Origin: a virus
DNA: 64,000 nt
Virus record (IMG/VR): IMGVR_UViG_3300042509_001112
Location: 1-64,000 of that record
Strand: one strand, 5' to 3'
How positions within the stretch are numbered: the stretch's first letter is position 1; each line of letters starts with the position of its first letter. The position numbers and the translations under genes were made by a program. Of this stretch, positions 48,341 through 57,758 are shown one piece after another. Under the pieces are notes generated by a model that was given only the letters and a program-made list of their open reading frames with translations, had not been told where the DNA came from and ran no database searches.

Positions 48341-50995
48341 ATGTTACTAAATAATAAGCATTACTATAATCTACCTCCACAAGAAAGAAAAGACTTGTGG
48401 AAACACTATAAAAAAGTATATCCTAATATGGGGTATACTGATATGGTTAAACATTTTAATGGTGAAGTAGAGAACTATCAATTTGGTGGTAGAACTGATT
48501 ATTTTGATAGTGATGTTAAGAAGTTTGCTGATGGTGGAGAAACTAATGATAATAAAAATAATGCTCCATATAGACAATTATCTATTCCAATGGAAGGATA
48601 TGAGCCAGATCCATTATTTTATAATACTTTATCTAAAACTGAAACTAAAAAACTAAATACAAAAACTAATACAAAAACTAATACTCAAAAATCTGAAACT
48701 TCAGATTTAACAAAATATTTATTAAATAAATATAAAAATCAAAATTCACAATATACACAACCTAGATATGTAGCTGAACCAAGTACTACAAGTACAGCTA
48801 AACCTGTAATTATTAATCAAGATTTAATACAGCAAAGTAATTTAAATAAAAATAAAGGTACTTTAAAAGGTATAGATAAAATGCCTGAACAACCTCTTAC
48901 TAGAGAAGAAGTTAGGAAAGGTATAAAATTTACAACTGATGTAGCTGGTTTATTATATCCTCCAGCAGCTATTGCTGGATCTGCTATGGATATGTATCAA
49001 GGAGATAAAACAGGTGCTTTATTAGGTTTAATACCTGGAACTAAAGATTTTTTAGCTAGTAAAAATATGGCTACTAAATTTGCTACAAAAGCTTTTAATT
49101 TAGGAATACCTAATAAAGTAATACAACCATCTAAAAAAGTAATTAGAGAAGCTGGTAAATATATTAAAGGATCTGCTGAAGTAGTTGATGCTAAAGATGA
49201 TATAGGTAAACCTATAGTAGAAACATTAAAATCTAAGTACAAACAAGGTGGTTTAATTAAAAAATATGAAGATGGTGGTACAGATAAACCTAAAGTAAAC
49301 TCTAAAATACTTAGTGGATTAGCAAATAACATACCAAAAAATAGACTTGAAGCTGAAAGTAGAGAAGAATATAAAAGAATGCATCCTGAAATAGAAGCAG
49401 CAAACTTTTATAATAAGATACAAAAAAATATAAATCAAACTTCTGAAATATATCAATCTGGTCCTAAAAAAGGTCAACCTACAGGTAAAGGTGCTTTAGA
49501 ACCATCTTATCCTGAAATGATGTTAATGCCAGGTAGTTTACCTATTAAAGCTGCTAGTAAAATAGGTAAGGCAGCCGTAGGTGTGGCAGAAGCATTAAAC
49601 CCTATAGGAGGAATGAAAAGTTTAAAACCTACATCTGTAAGTTCATCTGTAGATGATATTGGTAGAAATTTAGCAGATTTACAAAAAGCTCAAAAGTTTG
49701 CACAACAGTATGGGTATGAGTTACCTGCAAATTTAGAAAGAATATCTCAGTCAAATATGCTTACTGATAGAACTATTAGAGGTATGATGGATAGGCATAA
49801 TACTTTTGTAAGAGGTGTTAGTACAAATTGGGATGAAATTGCAAAAAGAAATCCAGAGATATTAAGACATCTTGAAAGTAAAGGAATTGATTGGCAAAAT
49901 AATCCTAAAGCAGCAGCAGAATATATGGCTACTCACATTCCTATTAATACTGGATATGGTAGAGCATCTTTAAATACTGAAGTTTTTGATAGAGGGTTAC
50001 AAGGATTATACACATCTAACTCTATACCTACAGCTGAAGGTTATACTTACGGTCAAGGTTTTATTACAAAGGTGAAAAAACCTACAGACTTTTTTTCCCC
50101 TAATAGACAAGATTGGATTACTAAAAATAATCCGCATTATAGAGATGAAGATAAATTTAGAGAATTAATGTTTCCTCTTTCAGATGAAACTAAATATGCA
50201 ATTCATTCTTCTAAATCTAAAATGTGGACACCTAAAAGTGCAGATGAAAAATTATTAAAAAATGCTACTTCTAAACAGAAAGCAATCAAAGAGGTAGAGT
50301 ATAGAATAGAACAACTTAAAAAAGATATTTCTGAAATTGAACCAAATAAAGATAAGTGGATTGATGCTCCAGAAGTAATTTATTCTAAAAAAGAATTAGT
50401 AAAACAATTAGAAAATGATATAAAATATTTAGAAAAACATGGGGATGAAATACTACAAACTCCTGGAGAATTTAATCTTTTAAGAACTGAAAGAAGTAAT
50501 CTACCTACAGATCCCTATAATTTTTTAATAGCTAAAGAAGGAAATGCAAAAAGACTTTCTGAATGGTTAAAAAAACAACCTTACCAAGAAAAAATGAGAG
50601 AGGTAAATGATCTTGGTGAATCTTTAAGAAAATATAGTTGGGATGAACAACAACCAATTAGAGCAAAAATAAAAGAGTTACAAGATGAAGTAAATGCTTT
50701 GTATAATCAAAGTGTTCAAGATTATATGAAAGCTAATCATCCTGACTATGATCCTATTAATAAATATGCTCATTACATACATTTAGGTACACCTGGACAA
50801 AAAGTATTAGAACCTATTAAAAGTTGGGAGATTACTCCTGAGATATGGAAAAATAAATCAAGGGCACACACTAATAAATATTCTAAAAAATTTAGTGCGT
50901 TAAAATATGGAGGATTTATAGGAATAGGAGGAGCAGGATTATTAGGAGCAGGAGCATTACAACAAAATAAAAAGAAGGGAGGATTAATTAAATGA
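48341..50995 (+). CDS. Large internal/minor structural protein with DGG and GGLIK motifs
   Basis: 884 residues. Short boxes recur: QFGGR (near 47), KKFADGGE (near 60-67), KQGGLIKKYEDGG (301-313), and a C-terminal KKGGLIK. Such boxes are typical of a crAss-like structural protein. Hydrophobic segment VAGLLYPPAAIAGSAMDMY lies near 201-219 and a second Gly/Ala-rich segment near the C-terminus. Residues about 485-590 hold FVRGVSTNW, GLYTSNSIPTAEGYTYGQG and FITKVKKPTDF, which vaguely resemble an ADP-ribosyltransferase-like core. It could be an internal or ejected protein. The ATG of the next gene overlaps its stop. Confidence 0.65.
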   Translation: MLLNNKHYYNLPPQERKDLWKHYKKVYPNMGYTDMVKHFNGEVENYQFGGRTDYFDSDVKKFADGGETNDNKNNAPYRQLSIPMEGYEPDPLFYNTLSKTETKKLNTKTNTKTNTQKSETSDLTKYLLNKYKNQNSQYTQPRYVAEPSTTSTAKPVIINQDLIQQSNLNKNKGTLKGIDKMPEQPLTREEVRKGIKFTTDVAGLLYPPAAIAGSAMDMYQGDKTGALLGLIPGTKDFLASKNMATKFATKAFNLGIPNKVIQPSKKVIREAGKYIKGSAEVVDAKDDIGKPIVETLKSKYKQGGLIKKYEDGGTDKPKVNSKILSGLANNIPKNRLEAESREEYKRMHPEIEAANFYNKIQKNINQTSEIYQSGPKKGQPTGKGALEPSYPEMMLMPGSLPIKAASKIGKAAVGVAEALNPIGGMKSLKPTSVSSSVDDIGRNLADLQKAQKFAQQYGYELPANLERISQSNMLTDRTIRGMMDRHNTFVRGVSTNWDEIAKRNPEILRHLESKGIDWQNNPKAAAEYMATHIPINTGYGRASLNTEVFDRGLQGLYTSNSIPTAEGYTYGQGFITKVKKPTDFFSPNRQDWITKNNPHYRDEDKFRELMFPLSDETKYAIHSSKSKMWTPKSADEKLLKNATSKQKAIKEVEYRIEQLKKDISEIEPNKDKWIDAPEVIYSKKELVKQLENDIKYLEKHGDEILQTPGEFNLLRTERSNLPTDPYNFLIAKEGNAKRLSEWLKKQPYQEKMREVNDLGESLRKYSWDEQQPIRAKIKELQDEVNALYNQSVQDYMKANHPDYDPINKYAHYIHLGTPGQKVLEPIKSWEITPEIWKNKSRAHTNKYSKKFSALKYGGFIGIGGAGLLGAGALQQNKKKGGLIK

Positions 50996-51285
50996 TAACT
51001 AACTTCAACATATTTGGACAACTTATTAAGATAGAAACTCGTAAGTCTTTATACAAAAAGAAGTGTTTAGGTATGTGGTTAGCTAATGAAAATACAATTC
51101 TTATACAAGAGAATACTGATAAATATCCTCTTAATGATGATATAATTAATCAAACTACTTGTCATGAAATTATACATGCTTGGTTAGATAAATGTAATTA
51201 TCATAAGCTTTCTGATGATGAACAATTAGTTGATTTACTAGGTAGTTGTTTACATGAATTCTTAACTTCACAAAGTAAAAACTAG
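50992..51285 (+). CDS. Small HExxH metallopeptidase-like protein
   Basis: 97 residues. TTCHEIIHAWLDKC gives HExxH (H58, E59, H62), a zinc-binding catalytic helix, and downstream DDEQLVDLLG supplies a possible third ligand (E77). The surrounding pattern is like SprT or ImmA-type peptidases, but the protein is half their usual length. The gene starts inside the stop of the large DGG-motif gene (4-nt overlap), so it is tightly linked to head genes. It could be a small processing protease or an inactive scaffold. Confidence 0.7.
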   Translation: MITNFNIFGQLIKIETRKSLYKKKCLGMWLANENTILIQENTDKYPLNDDIINQTTCHEIIHAWLDKCNYHKLSDDEQLVDLLGSCLHEFLTSQSKN

Positions 51286-51333
51286 ATATTAAGCTATTAA
51301 CAGAAAAAATATAAAATAAATAATTATAATACA

Positions 51334-51347
51334 AATTATAAATAAAC
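51334..51347 (+). promoter_or_regulatory. TTATAAATAAAC box, copy 2
   Basis: AATTATAAATAAAC ends 16 nt before the ATG of the scaffold-like gene. It is identical over 14 nt to the copy ahead of the GroES-like gene. Confidence 0.45.
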
Positions 51348-51363
51348 TAATATATTAACTAAC

Positions 51364-52515
51364 ATGACTGAAAAAAACGAATTATTTGAAGGGTTAGGGT
51401 CCTTTCTTTTAAATCAAGATTCTGTAAGTGTTGATTCTTTAGAAGGTGCTAATACACCACCTGCTGCTGAAGAAGAAACTACTACTACAGAAACCCCAAA
51501 TGCTAATGTTGTTACGCTAGATGAATTAGAGGCAGATCTAGCTGGACAAGCAGAAGAAACTAGTACTGAAGAAACAACTGTTGAATCTACAGATGATATA
51601 GATGATTCTGAAAAAGTAACTACTGAGTCTAAAGACTCAACAATCTACAAAACTTTATCTGAGTTTCTTAAAGAAGAAGGTATAGTTGATGAAGTGTTTG
51701 AAGATAAAGATTCATTATTTAACTACTTCAAATCAGTAGCTGAGAATGAAATAAAAGAGTGGAGAAGTAATTTACCTGAAGAGATTACAACTATTATTGA
51801 GAACTATGAACAAGGAGTACCTTTTGATGAGTTGCTTAGTATTACTTCTAATCAAATTAGATTAGATTCAATTGATGATGAAGTGTTATCTGATAATCTT
51901 GAATTACAAAAAAACCTAGTTAGAAATTATTACCTTAATAAAGGTTTTAATGAATCTAAGATTGAAAAGATGATTAGTAAGTCTTTAGAATTAGATGAAC
52001 TAGAAGAAGAAGCAACTGAAGCTTTAAGTGAACTTAAAGAATTAGAAGCTCAAAGATTAGAAGAACTAAAAGAAAGAACTAAACAAGAACAAGAAGAACA
52101 ACGTCTTGCTTATGAACAAACTATTAATAACTTGAATAACACTATTAAGGAAACTAAAGAAATTATTCCAGGTATTAAACTTGATGATAAAGCTAAGAAA
52201 GATCTTTTTAATATGATTACAAAACCTGCAACTCAAAAAGATGGTGTAAACTATTCTCAAGTAATGTTGCTAAGAGAGAAAGATCCTATTGGTTTTGAAG
52301 TAAAACTTAATTATTATGCTAAACTAGGATTGTTTGATGAAAACCCTAAGTTTGATTTAATAACTAAAAAGAGTGAAACTAAAGCATTAAATAAACTAGA
52401 AAAACAATTAGAAGAAGATTTAAAATCAAGAATCAACAAATCTAATGCTAATTCTAGAAATTCTGATGATAATTCAGATGTACTTGATGCTTTAAAAACA
52501 GTATTTAAAAAATAA
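51364..52515 (+). CDS. Scaffold-like head assembly protein
   Basis: 383 residues. Residues about 20-90 are an acidic, Glu/Thr-rich disordered stretch (EEETTTTETPNANVVTLDEL). The centre and C-terminus contain long coiled coils (LDELEEEATEALSELKELEA, LEELKERTKQEQEEQRLAY), and a Lys/Asn/Asp tail ends in LKTVFKK. That profile, directly before the major capsid protein, is what a phage scaffold looks like. No protease motif is fused. The assignment is by position and composition. Confidence 0.72.
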   Translation: MTEKNELFEGLGSFLLNQDSVSVDSLEGANTPPAAEEETTTTETPNANVVTLDELEADLAGQAEETSTEETTVESTDDIDDSEKVTTESKDSTIYKTLSEFLKEEGIVDEVFEDKDSLFNYFKSVAENEIKEWRSNLPEEITTIIENYEQGVPFDELLSITSNQIRLDSIDDEVLSDNLELQKNLVRNYYLNKGFNESKIEKMISKSLELDELEEEATEALSELKELEAQRLEELKERTKQEQEEQRLAYEQTINNLNNTIKETKEIIPGIKLDDKAKKDLFNMITKPATQKDGVNYSQVMLLREKDPIGFEVKLNYYAKLGLFDENPKFDLITKKSETKALNKLEKQLEEDLKSRINKSNANSRNSDDNSDVLDALKTVFKK

Positions 52516-52548
52516 AATTAACCCTTAACAATATAAATTTTAAAATTA

Positions 52549-54042
52549 ATGAGTCAAATTATTAACCAATTGCAAAAATTTAGTCCTAAGGATTGGAGTG
52601 GTTTAACCACAAAAAATCACATTGGGGCTATGTATGGTGAACAACCTATCATGGTGTCTGAATTGATCAGTAATATCTACGATGTTAATCTAGGATTAGA
52701 TTTCGATAGATTTATGGAACAATTTGAAACTATGGAAATTGAAAGAGATGCTCCTTTTGAATGGATGCTTAACTCTCAATCACCTTTCAAAAACATTCCA
52801 TTACTTGCGTATTACACTGATGTAGCTTTAACTAGTCCTGCTACAAGTGCTACTCCTGGTATTGGTAATTCAAGTTTTTACTTGGAATTTCCTGATCGTA
52901 TTTTTGAGTATTCTGATGTAATTGCTCCTGCTAGCTATGCAAAAGAAACTTATCAAATGCGTGTTATGTCTGATCCTAAGCCTAATGGTGCTAACTGGTG
53001 CTATGAAGTAGCTTTAGTATCTGGTGATGCTAACTTGTTTGTTCCTGTAAGTGAACTTACAAATGGTGTACGTTTTGTTAAAATGTATGCTTTAGCTGAA
53101 CAAACTCTTTCTCAACGTGGTTCTAGTTCATTGAACTTCAGTTCACCGTTTAGAATGCAAAATCGTTGCTCATTCATGCGTTCTGAGTACTTAGTACCTG
53201 GTGATATGATTGATCAAAAAGAAAATGCTCCACTTGGATTCTTCTTTGTAGATGCTCAAGGTAAACGTCATACTACCTGGTTAGGTAAACTTGACTACGA
53301 CTTTATGGTATCTTGGAAGAGAATGAAGTCTATGGCTCAGTTGTATGGAAAATCTTTGAAAAACTCTCAAGGTTCTTACACCATGAAGGGAGATTCAGGA
53401 TATGAAATCAAAACTGGTTACGGACTTTTGGATCAAATTTCTCCTTCAAATGTACACTACTACACTACATTTAATATTGATGTATTAAGTGAAATCTTAA
53501 TGAGTTTATCAGTAGGTAAACTTCCTGAAGATCAACGTAGATTTGTACTTGGTACAGGTGAGTATGGTATGCGTCAGTTCCACAAAGCTGTTGAAACCAA
53601 AGCTGTAACATTTGCTCCTTCAAGAGAAGAAATTCGTATTGGTGGTACACTTACTAATATGAGTTATGGAGGTCAATTTAAGAAGTATTCATTTATCAAT
53701 GGTATTGAAATTGAATTGATGCACATTCCTTTCTTGGATGATCCTAGCTTGTGTGCTATTCAACATCCTGATGGTGGTATCTTAAGTTCATATGAATACT
53801 TAATTCTTGACTTTGGTACTTCACAAGGTAAACCAAACATTCAAAAAGTAACTGTAAAAGGTTCTCAAGATGTTTACAAATACATTCCTGGATTGCGTGA
53901 TCCATTTAGTCCATCTAATAGTGGTACTAAACCTGGTATGACTGTATCTAAGGTTGATGGTTATGAAGTAGTTCGTGCTTGTACCCTAGGTATTAAAGTA
54001 CATAATCCAATGAGATTAGCTCGTTTCATTCCTAATCTATAA
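52549..54042 (+). CDS. Major capsid protein (crAss-like)
   Basis: 497 residues. The N-terminal WSGLTTKNHIGAMYGEQPIM and ENAPLGFFFVDAQGKRHTTW, DYDFMVSWKRMKSM, GTGEYGMRQFHKAV and PFLDDPSLC follow the crAss-like capsid family, which has an HK97 fold. It follows the scaffold-like gene and precedes a terminator-like hairpin, as expected for the most expressed gene. Codon use is notably richer in GC-ending codons than most neighbours, which fits high expression. Confidence 0.92.
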   Translation: MSQIINQLQKFSPKDWSGLTTKNHIGAMYGEQPIMVSELISNIYDVNLGLDFDRFMEQFETMEIERDAPFEWMLNSQSPFKNIPLLAYYTDVALTSPATSATPGIGNSSFYLEFPDRIFEYSDVIAPASYAKETYQMRVMSDPKPNGANWCYEVALVSGDANLFVPVSELTNGVRFVKMYALAEQTLSQRGSSSLNFSSPFRMQNRCSFMRSEYLVPGDMIDQKENAPLGFFFVDAQGKRHTTWLGKLDYDFMVSWKRMKSMAQLYGKSLKNSQGSYTMKGDSGYEIKTGYGLLDQISPSNVHYYTTFNIDVLSEILMSLSVGKLPEDQRRFVLGTGEYGMRQFHKAVETKAVTFAPSREEIRIGGTLTNMSYGGQFKKYSFINGIEIELMHIPFLDDPSLCAIQHPDGGILSSYEYLILDFGTSQGKPNIQKVTVKGSQDVYKYIPGLRDPFSPSNSGTKPGMTVSKVDGYEVVRACTLGIKVHNPMRLARFIPNL

Positions 54043-54052
54043 TTTAAAATTT

Positions 54053-54080
54053 AGTAGGGTGGGTTTTTACCCACTCTACT
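54053..54080 (+). terminator. 12-bp hairpin after the capsid gene
   Basis: AGTAGGGTGGGT pairs with ACCCACTCTACT (one GU) around a 4-nt loop, 11 nt past the capsid stop, followed by TTATTTATAT. It probably attenuates readthrough, raising capsid mRNA over downstream genes. Confidence 0.8.
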
Positions 54081-54122
54081 TTATTTATATAAAAAGAAAC
54101 AAATTAATTATATATAAAAACT

Positions 54123-54977
54123 ATGGGGATAGTAGAAAAAGAACCTGTCACAATTGACAGTATTTTAAAAAACAAAAAGATTTTAGTAAAACCAATTCTA
54201 AGAAATAATGGTAACTTTCCTAAAGGACATGACGGAGAGTTTATGTATACTGATACAGTATGGTCTACAGATTTAAGACCTGAACCAGGTACAACCAGAT
54301 ATAAATCAGTATTGTCTGAACCAGAAAGAAAAGCATTTGAAGATGCTCTTAATCTTGAACCAGGTAATATGTCTTTTTATAAGAAGAATGGATTTTGGTC
54401 TACATTTAGAGTTAAACTAAATAAAGAAGGTAAGACTTTAGATTTAAATGACCCACTTCAATACTTAGAATATTTAGTATTAAAAAATGATAGAAGGATT
54501 GCTTCTAATTGGAATACTAAATATGATAGTGGAGAATACAAGTTTGCTTTAGTAGATGAAGATGAAACTATTAAAGATAATATAACTAAAACTGAAATTA
54601 ATAAGAAAGCTTATAAGTATTTTGGTAAGATTGAAGATTCTGTTGAAGAAATGGCTATGGTAATTAGATTAATTACTAATAGAATAGTTAAGAATAGTGA
54701 TGTAGAGTTTTTAAAATCTGAAATACAAAAAATAATTGATACAAATATTAAAGGATTTGTTGAAATTATGGAAGATAAACACTTTGCAACTAAAGCATTT
54801 ATTAGTAAGGCTGTTGATGCTAAAGCAATTGATAGAACTACTAAAGGTGGTTATTCTCTTAAAGGTGGAGATGAAATTGGTAGAACTTTACAAGAAACTG
54901 TAGAATTCTTAGAATCTCCTAAAAATCAAGACATCTATTTGAAGATTAAAGCTCAAATAGAAAACAGTAAAAAGTAA
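54123..54977 (+). CDS. Head-associated protein downstream of capsid
   Basis: 284 residues: KILVKPILRNNGNFPKGHDG, SDVEFLKSEIQKI, VEIMEDKHFATKAF and SKAVDAKAIDRTTKGGYSL. The mix of an alpha/beta first half and a helical second half matches a protein consistently encoded after the capsid in crAss-like phages; its exact place in the head is not certain. The region before it (54081-54122) is AT-rich with no gene. Confidence 0.6.
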   Translation: MGIVEKEPVTIDSILKNKKILVKPILRNNGNFPKGHDGEFMYTDTVWSTDLRPEPGTTRYKSVLSEPERKAFEDALNLEPGNMSFYKKNGFWSTFRVKLNKEGKTLDLNDPLQYLEYLVLKNDRRIASNWNTKYDSGEYKFALVDEDETIKDNITKTEINKKAYKYFGKIEDSVEEMAMVIRLITNRIVKNSDVEFLKSEIQKIIDTNIKGFVEIMEDKHFATKAFISKAVDAKAIDRTTKGGYSLKGGDEIGRTLQETVEFLESPKNQDIYLKIKAQIENSKK

Positions 54978-54980
54978 TTT

Positions 54981-55026
54981 ATTAACCTACTTAGGAGTGA
55001 AACAATTAAACAGACCCTAAGTTAAT
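54981..55026 (+). other. Intergenic hairpin
   Basis: ATTAAC..CTTAGG pairs with CCTAAG..GTTAAT with a 3-nt bulge, just before the next gene. It could be a processing site or mild attenuator. Confidence 0.45.
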
Positions 55027-55042
55027 ATATAATTAAGTAGCA

Positions 55043-55759
55043 ATGACAAAACAAGAGTTCTTGAACAACTTTTATCTACAATTTGATAAATTAGCAAGTC
55101 AAGCTTTGCCAGGTTATGAGCCTGCCGAAATTTCAGCCATGGCAACAGAAGCTCAAGAACTCTTGGTTGTTACTTATTATACAGGTAATAACTCTACTGG
55201 AAAGTCTTTTGAACAGACTGAAAAAAGAATACAGGACTTAGGTGAGTTAGTTAAACATGCAATGCTAACACCACTTCCTTATAATCCTCTACTAAATATG
55301 CCTAATGGTGTATTTGTAGAGCTACCTAATACACTATTAGATAATCCTACAGATTATTCTGATGTTCACTGGTTTACTGTATATGAAGAAGTATTAACTA
55401 GTGATAAGTGTACTCCTCGTAAGTATGTTTTAGAGATTAATCATAACGAATATGTTAGAGCTCTAGACAATCCTTACAACAAACCTAATAAAAACAAAGT
55501 TTGGAGGATGAGAATTGAAGGTAGAAAACATGAATTAATTACAGATGGTTCTTATAACATACAAAAATATGTATTTAGATATGTTAAGAAACCTAACCCA
55601 ATTGATTTAACTACTAATTTAAATGATCAAGTAAGTCAACTATCTGATCATATTCATAGAGAGTTAGTTAGAAAAACTGTAGAAATAGCTGTTAAAGATA
55701 TTGAAGCTTATAATAGAATGCAAGCTGAGATTAGTACAAATAACACATACAGGGAATAA
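55043..55759 (+). CDS. Probable connector/adaptor protein
   Basis: 238 residues. The N-terminal FLNNFYLQFDKLASQALPGY and AQELLVVTYYTGNNS resemble phage head-tail connector (gp6/ring) proteins: a helical bundle followed by a beta hairpin insertion and a C-terminal helix (RELVRKTVEIAVKDIEAYNR). It probably stacks below the portal. Based on layout; I do not have a specific homolog in mind. Confidence 0.55.
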   Translation: MTKQEFLNNFYLQFDKLASQALPGYEPAEISAMATEAQELLVVTYYTGNNSTGKSFEQTEKRIQDLGELVKHAMLTPLPYNPLLNMPNGVFVELPNTLLDNPTDYSDVHWFTVYEEVLTSDKCTPRKYVLEINHNEYVRALDNPYNKPNKNKVWRMRIEGRKHELITDGSYNIQKYVFRYVKKPNPIDLTTNLNDQVSQLSDHIHRELVRKTVEIAVKDIEAYNRMQAEISTNNTYRE

Positions 55760-55839
55760 GCTATAGTTACACAAATTAATTCTTTAAAAATAACAATAAC
55801 AAATCAATTTATTAATATATTAATTAAAAAATCAAAGAA

Positions 55840-56274
55840 ATGTCTTTAAACAAAATTTCAAGTGCAAATAGAGCTGAAGTAAGAAGCTCATTAGATGAAG
55901 CTCTACCTGCTGTAGGTGGTGATGTTAATCCAATTGTAGATTATATCAACAATAGTTTTACACCAAGCACGGTTACTCAAGCTACTAGTATTACTACAGG
56001 AGTTACTTTAAACTCTAAATCTGGAGTTATTACTACAGTATCTACTACATTAGCAGCTGGTGCTTCAGCTAGTGCTTTTACATTAACAAACTCTACAATA
56101 ACTTCTAGTTCTGTTATTTTAACAAACTGTGAACAAGGAGCTACAGGTTCATCTGTAAATGCTTTAGTTAGTAGTATTGCTAATGGAAGTTGTAATATTA
56201 CATTAACTAATGTTGGTGGTACTACTACAGGAGCAGCTACTGTTAAAATTCACTTTTTAATAATTAACAATTAA
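55840..56274 (+). CDS. Small beta-sandwich capsid decoration / fibre-like protein
   Basis: 144 residues. After a helical start (SSANRAEVRSSLDEAL) the rest is Ser/Thr/Ala-rich beta (SITTGVTLNSKSGVITTVST; TLAAGASASAFTLTNS), a pattern seen in phage surface proteins with a C-terminal beta sandwich. A head decoration or head fibre is likely. It ends in a short hydrophobic strand (KIHFLIINN). Confidence 0.6.
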   Translation: MSLNKISSANRAEVRSSLDEALPAVGGDVNPIVDYINNSFTPSTVTQATSITTGVTLNSKSGVITTVSTTLAAGASASAFTLTNSTITSSSVILTNCEQGATGSSVNALVSSIANGSCNITLTNVGGTTTGAATVKIHFLIINN

Positions 56275-56285
56275 TTAATCAAATT

Positions 56286-56295
56286 ATTTATAAAC
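56286..56295 (+). promoter_or_regulatory. TTATAAAC box, copy 3
   Basis: ATTTATAAAC ends 17 nt before the ATG of the 457-residue structural gene, the same distance as copies 1 and 2. Confidence 0.4.
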
Positions 56296-56312
56296 ATTAA
56301 ACAAATTAAACA

Positions 56313-57686
56313 ATGTCATTACAAAACGTAAGTAATCACAAACAATTACTCATAGGTAAAAATGCCGCTACTAATCCAACAGCAGGTCAAGTAGCTAGCC
56401 CAAGTACTCTTGCTGATGGGGCTGTAGCTCTTACTACAATGGATGGAGTTATTCTTAGTAGTACATCTGCAGATGATGTAGCAAGCACTACTCCTGTAGT
56501 ATTAGTACAAGGTCAAGGTGCTAATAAACCTTTAATTAAGTCTGCTCCTTTTACAAGAGAAAGTCTTCTTTCATGGAAAGCTAAAAAATTTGCACCTGCT
56601 GCTCAACAAGTATCAACTGTAGGTTACAATGGAACCTCTGGAAATATTGTTAATCCTGGTGTAGGTACTAGTATTATTTTGCGTAATACTTTTAAAACTA
56701 ACTTCTATCAATTTAGTGATAAATTAATGGAGTCTATCGTTGGTTACAAAGTAACTGCTGCTGATACTATTTTTACATTAGCAGATGCTCTAACTAAACG
56801 CGCTATTCAAGATGTACAAAAATATGTAAATATTCCTTATAAAGTAGAAAGGTTATTTAACGGTACTAGAACAGCTGCTACTGCTGCTACTACTGGTACT
56901 AGTAGATCTATTGTGGTTGTTGCTGCTGGTACTCCAGTTGTTAGTATAGCTGCTACAAATGCGTCATCTGTAGTAACTTTATCTGTAGCTACTTCTACAA
57001 TTTCTTCAGTTAACTTTGTTGCTGGTGATTATATTGAATTAGCAGGTAAAACATATAAAATTGTTACTGTAGGTGCCACTGGAGGTGCTAGTATGTCTTT
57101 AACATTAGATGTAGCTTACCAAGGCCCAACAGCTACTATAGCTGCTGCTAATATAAAATTCTGGAACGGTACTCCTGATTACACAGCTTGCGGTATTCAA
57201 TTTACAGGTCTTCCTCAAACTAAATTTGCTCCAAATATCTTCCGTTATGAAACTTCTAAGTTTGTAACTACTGCAACTAACTTTAGTACTACTGAAGTAG
57301 TTAATGCTGCTACAGTTCCAACTGAAGGTTCTGGTGTATATGAGCAAATTGCTGAAGAAGAATTCTTCTTCCAATTGTTTGAAGGTATGCATGATGCTAA
57401 CTTGATTCAGGTTCCTCCTGTAACAATGCGTTCTAATGTTGAACTTACTGGATACTACTCAATCATTGATCTTGAAGTAGCTACTCAGTCTGGTACTATG
57501 AGCTTTATTAATAATCCAATTGCTCGTAAACAAGTTAGACTTGCTGTTAATGGTGGTTCTATTACTGGTGGTACACCTGTATCTCCTTCAAGTACATCTG
57601 CTGAATTAACTTATATTGCAGCTGTATTAGATGCTTTTATTACTGCAGGTACTACTTCAACTCCGTTGACTACTCAGTTAACCTAA
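56313..57686 (+). CDS. Structural protein (auxiliary head or tail)
   Basis: 457 residues, Ala/Thr/Val-rich and beta-rich: GKNAATNPTAGQVASPSTLA, IILRNTFKTNFYQFSDKLME and EEEFFFQLFEGMHD, with a long Ser/Thr/Val insertion near residues 190-290 (VVVAAGTPVVSIAATNASSV) that looks like an inserted Ig-like domain. It is probably a major structural component, since a strong intrinsic terminator follows and it has its own upstream box. Head versus tail cannot be decided from sequence. Confidence 0.55.
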   Translation: MSLQNVSNHKQLLIGKNAATNPTAGQVASPSTLADGAVALTTMDGVILSSTSADDVASTTPVVLVQGQGANKPLIKSAPFTRESLLSWKAKKFAPAAQQVSTVGYNGTSGNIVNPGVGTSIILRNTFKTNFYQFSDKLMESIVGYKVTAADTIFTLADALTKRAIQDVQKYVNIPYKVERLFNGTRTAATAATTGTSRSIVVVAAGTPVVSIAATNASSVVTLSVATSTISSVNFVAGDYIELAGKTYKIVTVGATGGASMSLTLDVAYQGPTATIAAANIKFWNGTPDYTACGIQFTGLPQTKFAPNIFRYETSKFVTTATNFSTTEVVNAATVPTEGSGVYEQIAEEEFFFQLFEGMHDANLIQVPPVTMRSNVELTGYYSIIDLEVATQSGTMSFINNPIARKQVRLAVNGGSITGGTPVSPSSTSAELTYIAAVLDAFITAGTTSTPLTTQLT

Positions 57687-57707
57687 TAACAACTTTTAAA
57701 TTTTAAT

Positions 57708-57743
57708 AAAAAGGCTATGGCTAGTTATAGCTGTAGCCTTTTT
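57708..57743 (+). terminator. Strong intrinsic terminator
   Basis: AAAAAGGCTA pairs with TAGCCTTTTT with an inner GCTA/TAGC, then a T-run. It ends the transcription segment that contains the 457-residue structural gene. Confidence 0.9.
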
Positions 57744-57758
57744 TAATATAATTAATCC

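Noticed and set aside
48072-48380. Leftward Ser/Phe-rich frame under the portal coiled coil
   Set aside because: Reverse complement of a Lys/Glu/Gln-rich coiled coil gives long Ser/Phe/Leu runs; not a gene.
48997-51021. Leftward frames under the DGG-motif protein
   Set aside because: Proline- and serine-rich shadows with no neighbours on that strand.
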